A DNA stretch of 24,730 nucleotides from NCBI GenBank assembly GCA_964546285.1, contig CAZJJK010000045.1:1-24730 (forward strand), in the 5' to 3' direction. A model generated the notes under the pieces. It ran no database searches. It worked only from the letters and a program-made list of their open reading frames with translations, and had not been told where the DNA came from. Made by a program: the position numbers and the translations under genes. Shown here piece after piece: positions 15,359-22,916 of this stretch (position 1 is its first letter; each line of letters opens with the position of its first letter). This DNA is from CAZJJK01 sp964546285. GTDB lineage: Bacteria; Spirochaetota; Spirochaetia; Treponematales; Breznakiellaceae.

Positions 15359-16402
15359 ATGGAAAAGCGAAAGCGCCTTTTATTCCTTGTCTTAACCTTC
15401 GCGTTCTCGTTCGTCTCTCTGTATGCCAATTCAGATAACGAGGCTGAGGCCGCGCTATATGCCTTGCTCTTTGGCGAGCTGCCGCCGGAGCAAGCCCCCT
15501 CAGATCTTCTCTATATCGCGAAAATTAGCGCTGAGGCTCCCCCCTCCTTTACCGAAGCCTATATTTTATCTTTCGCGCGCGGTGTAGAGCGCGGCCTCCG
15601 GCTGACCCGAGGCGAACTTGAACAAGCCCTGGAAGATACCAGGCTCCGCCTAGAAAGCTCCGGAATGTTTTACCAATTCTCGGCTGGCTACCGTCAAATA
15701 CCGGAAGACGATATTGAAGGAAAGGATGCGGTCCAGGGTGAGATCGCTGTGGAGCTTATTATAACGGTATCAGACGGCTTTTGGTGGTCCTTCAACTTCA
15801 GTCCCTGGGACTTCTCCTTAGGATACGCCAACCTGTTCGGCTCAGGTAAAAGCGTCGCCATGACAGCGGGCCTTAACACCCAAGCTTTACAGTACGCGGA
15901 CCCGGCTATTAACAACGGACCTTGGTCCTTTACTATCGGCGCCGCTCACAGTGTCGGCCTGGACGGAGGTGGCAGTGATCCTCGCTATTTAAAAGAAATA
16001 GTAGCGGGAACGGCCTCCATCGGCTTACACCCAACGGACAGGCTCCGCTTAGCTCTAAACGTGGAAAGCCTCCTGGTTCGCGAGCCGCCAGAGTATTTTC
16101 TCTATCCGGATTACTCTAGCCTTTCCATAACCGGCCTTGAGGCTGTCGGCATGGATAAGCGTTTCCAATCCGTATTGTCGCCAAGCCTNNNNNNNNNNNN
16201 NNNNNNNNNNNNNNNNNNNNNNNNNNNNNNNNNNNNNNNNNNNNNNNNNNNNNNNNNNNNNNNNNNNNNNNNNNNNNNNNNNNNNNNNGTTCTACTAAAG
16301 GCCGCTTTTTCCCCGCCGCTTGGACGTGTTTTCAGCGTCGGCTTCGCCGCGGACCTATCAAGTTCTGAGCCAAGCTTTACCTTCGTCTTTGAGGTTGAAT
16401 GA
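15359..16402 (+). CDS. Secreted protein with POTRA-like domain and outer-membrane barrel segments (contains assembly gap)
   Basis: A signal peptide (basic MEKRKR, hydrophobic core, cleavage after about residue 23, SLYA) shows export. Residues about 80-140 resemble a POTRA domain: LTRGELEQALEDTRLRLESS, then GMFYQFSAGYRQ, and a final strand of the VELIITVSDG type, as in Omp85-family proteins. What follows (FNFSPWDFSLGYANLFGSGK and later alternating strands) looks like the opening of a beta-barrel. The 100-base N run at 16189-16288 then hides an unknown amount; the last 37 residues after it are again barrel-like, ending in FTFVFEVE. The frame is preserved across N only by assumption. It is the second gene of the operon. 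Probable role: an outer-membrane assembly or translocation pore for this system. Confidence 0.6.
   Translation: MEKRKRLLFLVLTFAFSFVSLYANSDNEAEAALYALLFGELPPEQAPSDLLYIAKISAEAPPSFTEAYILSFARGVERGLRLTRGELEQALEDTRLRLESSGMFYQFSAGYRQIPEDDIEGKDAVQGEIAVELIITVSDGFWWSFNFSPWDFSLGYANLFGSGKSVAMTAGLNTQALQYADPAINNGPWSFTIGAAHSVGLDGGGSDPRYLKEIVAGTASIGLHPTDRLRLALNVESLLVREPPEYFLYPDYSSLSITGLEAVGMDKRFQSVLSPSXXXXXXXXXXXXXXXXXXXXXXXXXXXXXXXXXXVLLKAAFSPPLGRVFSVGFAADLSSSEPSFTFVFEVE
16189..16288. other. Assembly gap (100 N)
   Basis: Exactly 100 undetermined bases inside the POTRA/barrel gene. The round number suggests a placeholder, so true length and downstream frame are unknown. Confidence 0.95.
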
Positions 16403-16431
16403 TATTCCACGGAACACGAAAAGGAGGATTC

Positions 16432-17130
16432 ATGTTTTATTTTTCAAAGCATTCGCGCTTCGCCGTTACCCTAAGCCTACTCTGCTTAACCCTGCCTCTT
16501 TATGCCAAAGAGGAAAGCGTTTTAAAGAAGGAAGCCGCCCTGGCCGCGTTGGCGCGGGCTGAGGCGGCTCTCAGCCCTGAGTTAAAACCTCAAGGAGAGT
16601 TGACTACTTACCAGCGAGAAACGCGGGCGGAAGCCTTTTTTGAAGCCGGGAGACTTTGCCACGACATCATGGGCGACTTCGCTGAGGCTTTGGGAGAAAA
16701 AGCGGACCGGTATCTGTGTGCTTCTTTAGCTTACAGGGAAAACCCCCTAGTCCGTGTTTACTTAGGTTCATCCCATATTATTCAGGCCAGAGACGCCAGC
16801 TCCATCATCAAGAAAATTGCTGAGGTCAACATCGGCCTAAAAGAGGTGGACGCGGCGGTAAAGGCCGCCCCGGACAACATTCTCATCCGTGCCATCCGGG
16901 TAGAATGTACCATCGGCCTGCCCGGAATTTTCATGCGCCTAGATACGGTCAGCGACGACCTTGAATGGCTGCTTACGACTTATGCCACAAAGCCCTCCGC
17001 TTATGAGGACATCTATTCGCCTTCCCGTATTTTCGCGCTAAAAGCCGATGAACTCCGACAGCGGGGCAAAACCGCCATGGCGGACGCATATCAGAAAAGG
17101 GCCGACGAACTAGCGAAGGAGTCTAAGTGA
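16432..17130 (+). CDS. Secreted helical-repeat (TPR-like) protein
   Basis: AAGGAGG sits four bases before ATG 16432, which gives a normal signal peptide (MFYFSKHSRFAVTLSLLCLT, cleavage near LYA-KEE). An open frame reaches upstream into the previous gene but would bury this peptide, so I use 16432 (232 residues). The mature part is almost entirely helical, with segments such as TRAEAFFEAGRLCHDIMGDF and ALKADELRQRGKTAMADAYQ that look like tetratricopeptide-type repeats. It is probably a periplasmic scaffold. Its stop overlaps the start of the lipoprotein gene (TGATG), indicating translational coupling inside the operon. No specific family recognised. Confidence 0.68.
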   Translation: MFYFSKHSRFAVTLSLLCLTLPLYAKEESVLKKEAALAALARAEAALSPELKPQGELTTYQRETRAEAFFEAGRLCHDIMGDFAEALGEKADRYLCASLAYRENPLVRVYLGSSHIIQARDASSIIKKIAEVNIGLKEVDAAVKAAPDNILIRAIRVECTIGLPGIFMRLDTVSDDLEWLLTTYATKPSAYEDIYSPSRIFALKADELRQRGKTAMADAYQKRADELAKESK

Positions 17131-17873
17131 TGGGAAACGATATAAGCCGCCACACGGGTTCAAGCCAAAAAAGCCGAAAGCTTTCAACAGCGCGATGTGC
17201 CGCCTTCTTCCTTGTAACGGGAGGCTTAGCTCTTATCCTGTCCTGCGCGGAGGATCCTAAAAAGGCGGCTGAACGGGAGCGAATAGCGGCTCTCCGCTCA
17301 CGGAAGGCGGAACTGAGCGCCGCCCTTACCCAGGCTACGGGAGAAGCCGCGATAGAGAAACTTCGCGCCCTTATAGAGCTTGACGCGATGAAATTAGGTG
17401 ATCCTGACTCGGCTCTGGCCCTCTATGAGGAACATGAAGAGCTCTTAAGTCAGGATATGGAAAGCCGCGTCCTTGTCGCGACAGCACAGGCCATGAAGGC
17501 GGGCATTGAAAAAAAGATAGAGGACAAGTTGAAATGGCTGATGCGCGGCATGGCGACCTTTGAGGAGCTGCGTGAGGAATTTCCGGATGAATTATCCGTT
17601 ATTCTCTATCAAGCTTCCACTTACGCCAATTTCCCGCCAGAGGTTGGAGCGGCTGAAGAGGTTTTATCGTTGTTGTCCATAATACGCGAACGCTGCGCGT
17701 CAGGTTTCTGGCCTATGGATGAGGGCATCGCCAGCCAAATCAGCTATACGTACGCGGCCCTTATGGCGAATATAAGCGACGAGCCAGTCAAAACCGCCGC
17801 GCTTGATCAACAGAGGAGTTTCGCCAACGCCTTCCCCGCCTATGCGGCGTTTATCGCGCCAGAAATGGAATAA
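17130..17873 (+). CDS. Predicted lipoprotein with helical repeats
   Basis: An N-terminal basic stretch and hydrophobic segment end in the lipobox ALILSC (cysteine near residue 39), so the mature protein should be lipid-anchored to a membrane. The remainder is helical, with TPR-like character (IEKLRALIELDAMKLGDPDS and neighbours). ATG 17130 overlaps the previous stop and has AAGGAG about eight bases upstream; a GTG one codon earlier is possible. It follows the secreted helical-repeat gene and precedes the ATPase gene by two bases. A lipoprotein partner of the exporter or a substrate of it are both possible; the sequence does not decide. Confidence 0.66.
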   Translation: MGNDISRHTGSSQKSRKLSTARCAAFFLVTGGLALILSCAEDPKKAAERERIAALRSRKAELSAALTQATGEAAIEKLRALIELDAMKLGDPDSALALYEEHEELLSQDMESRVLVATAQAMKAGIEKKIEDKLKWLMRGMATFEELREEFPDELSVILYQASTYANFPPEVGAAEEVLSLLSIIRERCASGFWPMDEGIASQISYTYAALMANISDEPVKTAALDQQRSFANAFPAYAAFIAPEME

Positions 17874-17875
17874 GT

Positions 17876-18571
17876 ATGGCGGATATCATACTAAGCTTTG
17901 ATACGGTAACCCGCGCCTATCCTCTGGGAGAAAGCGTCAGCTATGGCCTTAGGTCCCTTTCGGTGGATTTTAAGCGCGGTGAATTTACGGCGGTAGTCGG
18001 TCCATCCGGATCGGGAAAATCCACCCTCCAACAGTTGGGCGCCGGACTGGATCGGCCTAGCTCTGGCCGGGTGTTTTTGATGGGCAAGGATTTAGCGCTA
18101 CGGAGCGATCGCGAGCTGGCGCGTCTCAGGAACGCCCGTATCGGCTTTGTGTTCCAAAACTTCAATCTACTGCCAGTGCTTAGCGCTGAGGAGAATGTCC
18201 TCTATCCAGCGTTGATAGAAAAAAAGGACGCGACAGAACGCCGGGAGGCGGCTCTCCGTGCCCGAGATCTCTTGGCGAGAGTGGGGCTAGCCGGTAGCGA
18301 GAATAAACGGCCGCATCAACTATCAGGCGGCCAACGCCAGCGGGTCGCCATCGCCCGCGCCTTAATGAACAGGCCCGATCTGGTTTTCGCCGATGAGCCG
18401 ACGGCTAACCTGGACCATGAAACTGGGAAAGGCATATTGGACATACTGGAAGAGCTCAACGAGAACGAGGGCGCGACCCTCATTTTGGCGACCCACGATC
18501 AAGCGGTATTAACCCGAGCCCGCCGCGTTGTCCGGCTTAAGGATGGCCAACTTGAGGAAAATCAAGCATGA
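17876..18571 (+). CDS. ABC transporter ATPase, LolD/MacB type
   Basis: The protein powers the two permeases encoded downstream by hydrolysing ATP at the inner face of the inner membrane. All elements are intact: Walker A GPSGSGKST (42-50), Q-loop Gln94 (FQNFNLLP), signature LSGGQRQRVAIARAL (149-163), Walker B LVFADEPTANLD (169-180) and switch His207. At 231 residues it is a single stand-alone domain, like LolD, FtsE and MacB-type subunits. The start is ATG two bases after the preceding stop; the stop overlaps the next start (ATGA), so ATPase and first permease are translationally coupled. LolD would deliver lipoproteins to LolA; the operon's own LolA-like protein supports that reading. Confidence 0.92.
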   Translation: MADIILSFDTVTRAYPLGESVSYGLRSLSVDFKRGEFTAVVGPSGSGKSTLQQLGAGLDRPSSGRVFLMGKDLALRSDRELARLRNARIGFVFQNFNLLPVLSAEENVLYPALIEKKDATERREAALRARDLLARVGLAGSENKRPHQLSGGQRQRVAIARALMNRPDLVFADEPTANLDHETGKGILDILEELNENEGATLILATHDQAVLTRARRVVRLKDGQLEENQA

Positions 18572-19512
18572 GACGAACCTTTCTCCTGGCGTTCAGAAAC
18601 TTAAGCCGCTCCAGCCGACGGAGCGCCGCCCTTTTCGCGCTTGTGCTTATCGCTTTCCTGTCGCTTACCCTACTCCGCTCAAGNNNNNNNNNNNNNNNNN
18701 NNNNNNNNNNNNNNNNNNNNNNNNNNNNNNNNNNNNNNNNNNNNNNNNNNNNNNNNNNNNNNNNNNNNNNNNNNNNNNNNNNNCTTAAGCCGGGCGACGA
18801 GTTTTCCGCCTTCCTTGGCGAAAGAGGTTTCGCTTTTCGCCTCAAGGAGCTAGTCCGCACGGAAGCCAGCGCCCGCGATCGTTTTTATCTCAGGGTGGAC
18901 CTGGAGGCGTTGGCGCGGCGCCTAAATAACATAACAATTCAGAATATCCTTGTTTATATCGCTGTTCCGCCAAGCGAAACACGGTCGCTTATAGAGGAAA
19001 CACGGGCTTTACCCGAATTAGCTTCTTATTCTTGTTCAGCCTACGCGCTTGGCAATACGGACGCCAACGCGGTGGTCGGCGTTTATGAGGACAATTTCCG
19101 CGTGGTGCTTGTGGTAGTCGCCCTGGCTATGGTCTTAGCCCTAAGCAACGCGGGCTTACTTTCCGTCTGGGAGCGGGGCCAGGAATGGGGAACCCTGTTA
19201 ACCCTTGGCGACACCCGCCCAGCCCTCGTCGCCCTTATCGCCGTTGAAAATCTGCTCTTGGCTCTAGCCGCTTGCCTAGCGGGCGCCGCGCTTACCCTAG
19301 CCGTCGCCGCGGTCGTAAACGCCATGGGCGGCATCGTTCTACCTCCCCCGCCAACCGCCAGCGAGCCCCTCCATCTTGGTTTAAAGCCGGAAGCCGCTTC
19401 TTTAGGCTTAGCTTCCATCGTTTCGCTGTGCTGCGCCTTGGCCGCCGCCCTTGTTTCAGCCAGCGGCCTTAAGCGTAAAGCCATAGTAGAACTCTTATTT
19501 GAAAGGAATTAG
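18568..19512 (+). CDS. FtsX/LolC-type permease 1 (contains assembly gap)
   Basis: The N-terminus (about 20-37) is the first transmembrane helix, followed by a periplasmic domain and three helices near 177-200, 218-250 and 285-305. Between helices 2 and 3 is the conserved cytoplasmic loop ERGQEWGTLLTLGDTR, the FtsX-family coupling segment that contacts the ATPase. The N run at 18684-18783 falls in the periplasmic domain just after helix 1. Only about 140 residues, 34 of them N, separate helix 1 from helix 2, against roughly 240 in the second permease, so about 300 real bases are probably missing here. It overlaps the ATPase gene by four bases. Confidence 0.82.
   Translation: MRRTFLLAFRNLSRSSRRSAALFALVLIAFLSLTLLRSXXXXXXXXXXXXXXXXXXXXXXXXXXXXXXXXXXLKPGDEFSAFLGERGFAFRLKELVRTEASARDRFYLRVDLEALARRLNNITIQNILVYIAVPPSETRSLIEETRALPELASYSCSAYALGNTDANAVVGVYEDNFRVVLVVVALAMVLALSNAGLLSVWERGQEWGTLLTLGDTRPALVALIAVENLLLALAACLAGAALTLAVAAVVNAMGGIVLPPPPTASEPLHLGLKPEAASLGLASIVSLCCALAAALVSASGLKRKAIVELLFERN
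18684..18783. other. Assembly gap (100 N)
   Basis: Exactly 100 undetermined bases in permease 1. By comparison with permease 2 the true gap is likely to be several times longer. Confidence 0.95.
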
Positions 19513-19520
19513 GTAAGTCT

Positions 19521-21521
19521 ATGAACAGTATATCGATATTTAAATTTATCATCGTGCCGCGAGGCTGGAAGCAAAGATTTTGCCCAAGCGTATCGCTCAG
19601 CCTGTTTTTTTGTTTAAGCTTTTTCGCTACCCCAATTTATCAATTAGCGGCCCAAACGGCGGGGGCGGCCCACGCTTTACCCTTGGACTCCGCGGCGCTT
19701 TTAGAAAAGGCGGACTCTTTCCGCGCGTTTAACAATACGGGATTTTCCTACGACCTATCAACCCTTGACGAGGAAGGCGCCGCTAGCTTAATGAGGGTAT
19801 CCGTCCGTTTGATGGAAGAAGAAGCGGCGCTGGTGCGTTATATTGAACCAGCCAATCAGCGCGGCCAAATCGTGCTGGTTCGCGGCGACGCCTTTTGGCT
19901 TTATGAGCCGGGCATGGCCAGCGCCCTGCGTATTTCCCCCAGGCAAATCCTCTTTGGCCAAGCCTCCGCCGGCGACCTGTCGCGTATCAGTTTCGCGGCT
20001 ATGTACGATGTCGCCGCGAGAGAGGACGCGAAGGACCTAATCCTGCTGAAGCTCAAGGCTAAGCCGAACGCCGGCGCTACCTATGAGTTAGTGGATTTGT
20101 ATATCGATGCCTTAAGCCGCCCGGTGAAAGCCCTCTGCAAGGGCAAAAGCGGCAGCCTAATGAAAACCATACGCTACACCAAATACGAAAAGCTAGGCGG
20201 TAAAACGCTGCTTAGCGAATTCGTNNNNNNNNNNNNNNNNNNNNNNNNNNNNNNNNNNNNNNNNNNNNNNNNNNNNNNNNNNNNNNNNNNNNNNNNNNNN
20301 NNNNNNNNNNNNNNNNNNNNNNNNGAGACTTCAGATTGCGGCGAAATTTCGCATGAAGATTTCGATTTTTCCGTTTTCACGGCCAAGACGCCGGAACCTC
20401 AGACCAGCCTTTCCCAAAACGTCGCCATAAGCGTCCGCCAAAGCCTTAGCGCCCAAACCCGCCGCGAGCCGGAGGAAACAGGCTGCGCGCTTGAGCCGCT
20501 GGATTGGTCGTTGCCGCTCAGAGCCGATCTGCGTTGGAAGATCGATATAGGCGAAACACTTACACTAGCCTTGGAAAGCGCTTTGGACTGGCGGGCGGCC
20601 AGCGGCGCCCTTATGGACGGTATTTTGCGAAGCGATGAGGCCGGCGAAGCCGAATTTACGCTTAACCAGGCGGAATTGCGTTGGGCTATACGCCAATCGG
20701 GACCGCGCCTAGTCTTAGGGAAGAGCCGCCCAGCCTTTGGCGTCAACTATATTGGGCCCTTATCGGCGGTCGGAAGCGTAGCCGAGGGCAGCGAAGCGCC
20801 CTGGCTGGGCGGGACCCTTTTGGGCCTTGGGGACTATGCCGCCGAGCTGTATTGCGAACTCTCCCCAGATCCCCTGCTTATAGCGTCGGTAAGCGCCTTG
20901 ATGGGCGGCCATGAATTGGGCGCGCTATACAAACGCGAAGACGGACAAGGTTTTGGCGCTTGGTATCGCTCCCAGATCGGCGACAGCCTTATTCCGTACG
21001 CCGAAGCTTTAATAAGGGATAACGCCGATACACTGGAATTGTCTGGCGCGCTTGATCGCGGTGTAGGCTGGAACGCCGACGCGCTTATCGGCCTTGGCTG
21101 GACCCCGATGGATATAAACCTATCCTGTTATCTAGAATATCGCTGGCGCCAAGCTGGCTACGGCGAAAAGGACTGGGCGGCTATCCGCGCTCTGAGCCCG
21201 CCCCTCAGGGCGCCGCTTATGGGTCGTTTTCCCTATTTAAAAAGCGCGATTCATACCATCGGTCTGCACCTGCGCAACGCCGCCGAAATCAGGGACAGCT
21301 TGTCTTGGACAGCCACGGCTATTTACTTGCCGCCGGATGGCCTATACGCGGAGCTAGGCGCGGGGATAAGGCTGTCCGATCAATTGAGCTTAGGCGCGAA
21401 GGCTTCCACCGTCCAGATCCTTTTTGGCAAGCCTGACACGGCGGAATCCGAAATTCCGCTGTGGCCCTATGAATCGCGCTTTGAGTTCTATGGATCATGG
21501 AAAATCGACGCCGCCGATTAA
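19521..21521 (+). CDS. LolA-like lipoprotein carrier fused to an outer-membrane beta-barrel (contains assembly gap)
   Basis: A long N-terminal region with a hydrophobic core (about 23-44, ending near LAAQ) is a signal peptide. Residues about 50-290 resemble LolA-like outer-membrane lipoprotein-sorting proteins: MRVSVRLMEEEAALVRYIEP, then GQIVLVRGDAFWLYEPGM, LRISPRQILFGQASAGDLSR and YELVDLYIDALSRPVKAL. The N run at 20225-20324 lies within this domain; the piece after it (SHEDFDFSVFTAKTPEPQ) looks like its last strand. From about residue 320 to the end (666) short amphipathic strands such as GVGWNADALIGLGWTPMDIN suggest a beta-barrel of the outer membrane. Tail and barrel are joined in gap-free sequence, so the fusion does not depend on the gap. 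Family members are usually about 250 residues without a barrel. It lies between the two permease genes. Confidence 0.65.
   Translation: MNSISIFKFIIVPRGWKQRFCPSVSLSLFFCLSFFATPIYQLAAQTAGAAHALPLDSAALLEKADSFRAFNNTGFSYDLSTLDEEGAASLMRVSVRLMEEEAALVRYIEPANQRGQIVLVRGDAFWLYEPGMASALRISPRQILFGQASAGDLSRISFAAMYDVAAREDAKDLILLKLKAKPNAGATYELVDLYIDALSRPVKALCKGKSGSLMKTIRYTKYEKLGGKTLLSEFXXXXXXXXXXXXXXXXXXXXXXXXXXXXXXXXXXETSDCGEISHEDFDFSVFTAKTPEPQTSLSQNVAISVRQSLSAQTRREPEETGCALEPLDWSLPLRADLRWKIDIGETLTLALESALDWRAASGALMDGILRSDEAGEAEFTLNQAELRWAIRQSGPRLVLGKSRPAFGVNYIGPLSAVGSVAEGSEAPWLGGTLLGLGDYAAELYCELSPDPLLIASVSALMGGHELGALYKREDGQGFGAWYRSQIGDSLIPYAEALIRDNADTLELSGALDRGVGWNADALIGLGWTPMDINLSCYLEYRWRQAGYGEKDWAAIRALSPPLRAPLMGRFPYLKSAIHTIGLHLRNAAEIRDSLSWTATAIYLPPDGLYAELGAGIRLSDQLSLGAKASTVQILFGKPDTAESEIPLWPYESRFEFYGSWKIDAAD
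20225..20324. other. Assembly gap (100 N)
   Basis: Exactly 100 undetermined bases inside the LolA-like domain; true length unknown. Confidence 0.95.
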
Positions 21522-21533
21522 GAGGAAACAGCT

Positions 21534-22808
21534 ATGAATAAACGAATAAAAACAGGACAGATCGGCTTCTTGGCGGCGCTTCGCCAGTTAGCGGCCGATA
21601 AAAGACGGAGCGTCGCGGTAATAGCCAGCCTTGCCTGCGGTATAATCACACTCTGCCTTATCGGCGGCTATTACGAATTCACGTATTGGGGGCTTTCCCA
21701 ATCGCTCATACGCAGTCAATACGGCCATATCGAACTATACCAAAAGGGGTACCCCGAAACCAGGATCTCCGATCCTTTCGCTAAGCCCTTGGAAAGACTG
21801 AATGAACTGCTTTCGCTACTGCGCGCCGATCCCGATATAGAGGTGGCCGCGGCCCGCGCCTTAGCCTTCGGTACCGCCAGCGCGGCGGAAACAGGCCGAT
21901 CAAACCCAGTTGAAGTCCGAGGGGTACACCCAGTGACCGAAACGGAAATTTTTACCTTTGTGACCTCAAAACGCGGCGCTTGGCTCAGACCCTCAGATAA
22001 TGACAAATGCCAGTTAGCTCCTGTTTTAGCCGAATCCCTGGGCGTCTCGCCAAGCGCGAACCCAGGCGAGGTCCTGGGTTCCACTATCACGCTTAGCGTC
22101 GCGGATAGTGAAAATCAATTCAACGCTATGGATTTTTCCGTTAAAACCTTGGTTGGCAGCTACTCCCAAGAGTTTGACGCGTTAGCCTTTACCATCACGG
22201 CGAACGCTTTTCATGACCTGTTCGGCTTTGACGGCGCCCAAGAAATAGCCCTGCTGCTGAAGGACGGTATACAGCCAGAACGTAAACTAGCGGAGCTGAA
22301 ACAGCTCCTGACGTCAGCCGGTTTTGACCTGGAATACCGCCTCTGGTACGAGCAAGCCGCTTATTTTCGTCAAGTCCTAACCTATTACCAAGGCTTCTAT
22401 AATATCGTCCTCCTTCTTGCCGCTATTTTAGTATTCTTTGTCAGCGGCGCGACGATAGCCCTATCAATCAACGAACGGTCACGGGAATTTGGCACAAGGC
22501 TGACGCTGGGAGAAAGCCGCCGCCGGATAATCGCTTCCCTTTTTGGTGAAGTGCTGCTGTCCGGTTTAGCGGGTTTAATCGTTGGAGGCTTAAGCGCCTT
22601 TCTTTTAGGCTTCACGATCAACAGATCCGGCGGTATTCCGATGCCGGCGGCGCCCGGCCTTACCACGGCGTTGCGTATCGCTATTAGGTACAGCCCACAG
22701 GCAGCCACGCTATCTATCCTTATCGCTATTATCGTTCCACCGGCCGCTTTGTTAATCCCAGCCCGCCGTGTCGCTAAGGCCAGCATTATCGATTTATTGG
22801 CAAAATAA
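21534..22808 (+). CDS. FtsX/LolC-type permease 2
   Basis: This complete 424-residue permease has a first transmembrane helix at about 25-47, a periplasmic domain of about 240 residues, a second helix near 283-305, the cytoplasmic coupling loop NERSREFGTRLTLGESRRRI, and two more helices (around 333-360 and 385-410). That is the LolC/LolE/MacB four-helix layout. GAGGAA seven bases upstream of ATG supports the start. With one ATPase and two different permeases in the operon, a heterodimeric permease of LolCE type is the natural model, the periplasmic domains handing cargo to the LolA-like protein encoded between them. Confidence 0.9.
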   Translation: MNKRIKTGQIGFLAALRQLAADKRRSVAVIASLACGIITLCLIGGYYEFTYWGLSQSLIRSQYGHIELYQKGYPETRISDPFAKPLERLNELLSLLRADPDIEVAAARALAFGTASAAETGRSNPVEVRGVHPVTETEIFTFVTSKRGAWLRPSDNDKCQLAPVLAESLGVSPSANPGEVLGSTITLSVADSENQFNAMDFSVKTLVGSYSQEFDALAFTITANAFHDLFGFDGAQEIALLLKDGIQPERKLAELKQLLTSAGFDLEYRLWYEQAAYFRQVLTYYQGFYNIVLLLAAILVFFVSGATIALSINERSREFGTRLTLGESRRRIIASLFGEVLLSGLAGLIVGGLSAFLLGFTINRSGGIPMPAAPGLTTALRIAIRYSPQAATLSILIAIIVPPAALLIPARRVAKASIIDLLAK

Positions 22809-22816
22809 CACAAATT

Positions 22817-22916
22817 NNNNNNNNNNNNNNNNNNNNNNNNNNNNNNNNNNNNNNNNNNNNNNNNNNNNNNNNNNNNNNNNNNNNNNNNNNNNNNNNNNNN
22901 NNNNNNNNNNNNNNNN
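22817..22916. other. Assembly gap (100 N)
   Basis: Exactly 100 undetermined bases covering the start and signal peptide of the last operon gene; true length unknown. Confidence 0.95.

Noticed and set aside
16399..16431. Upstream in-frame ATG of the secreted helical-repeat gene
   Set aside because: AAGGAGG directly before ATG 16432 and the signal peptide that begins there mark the later start.
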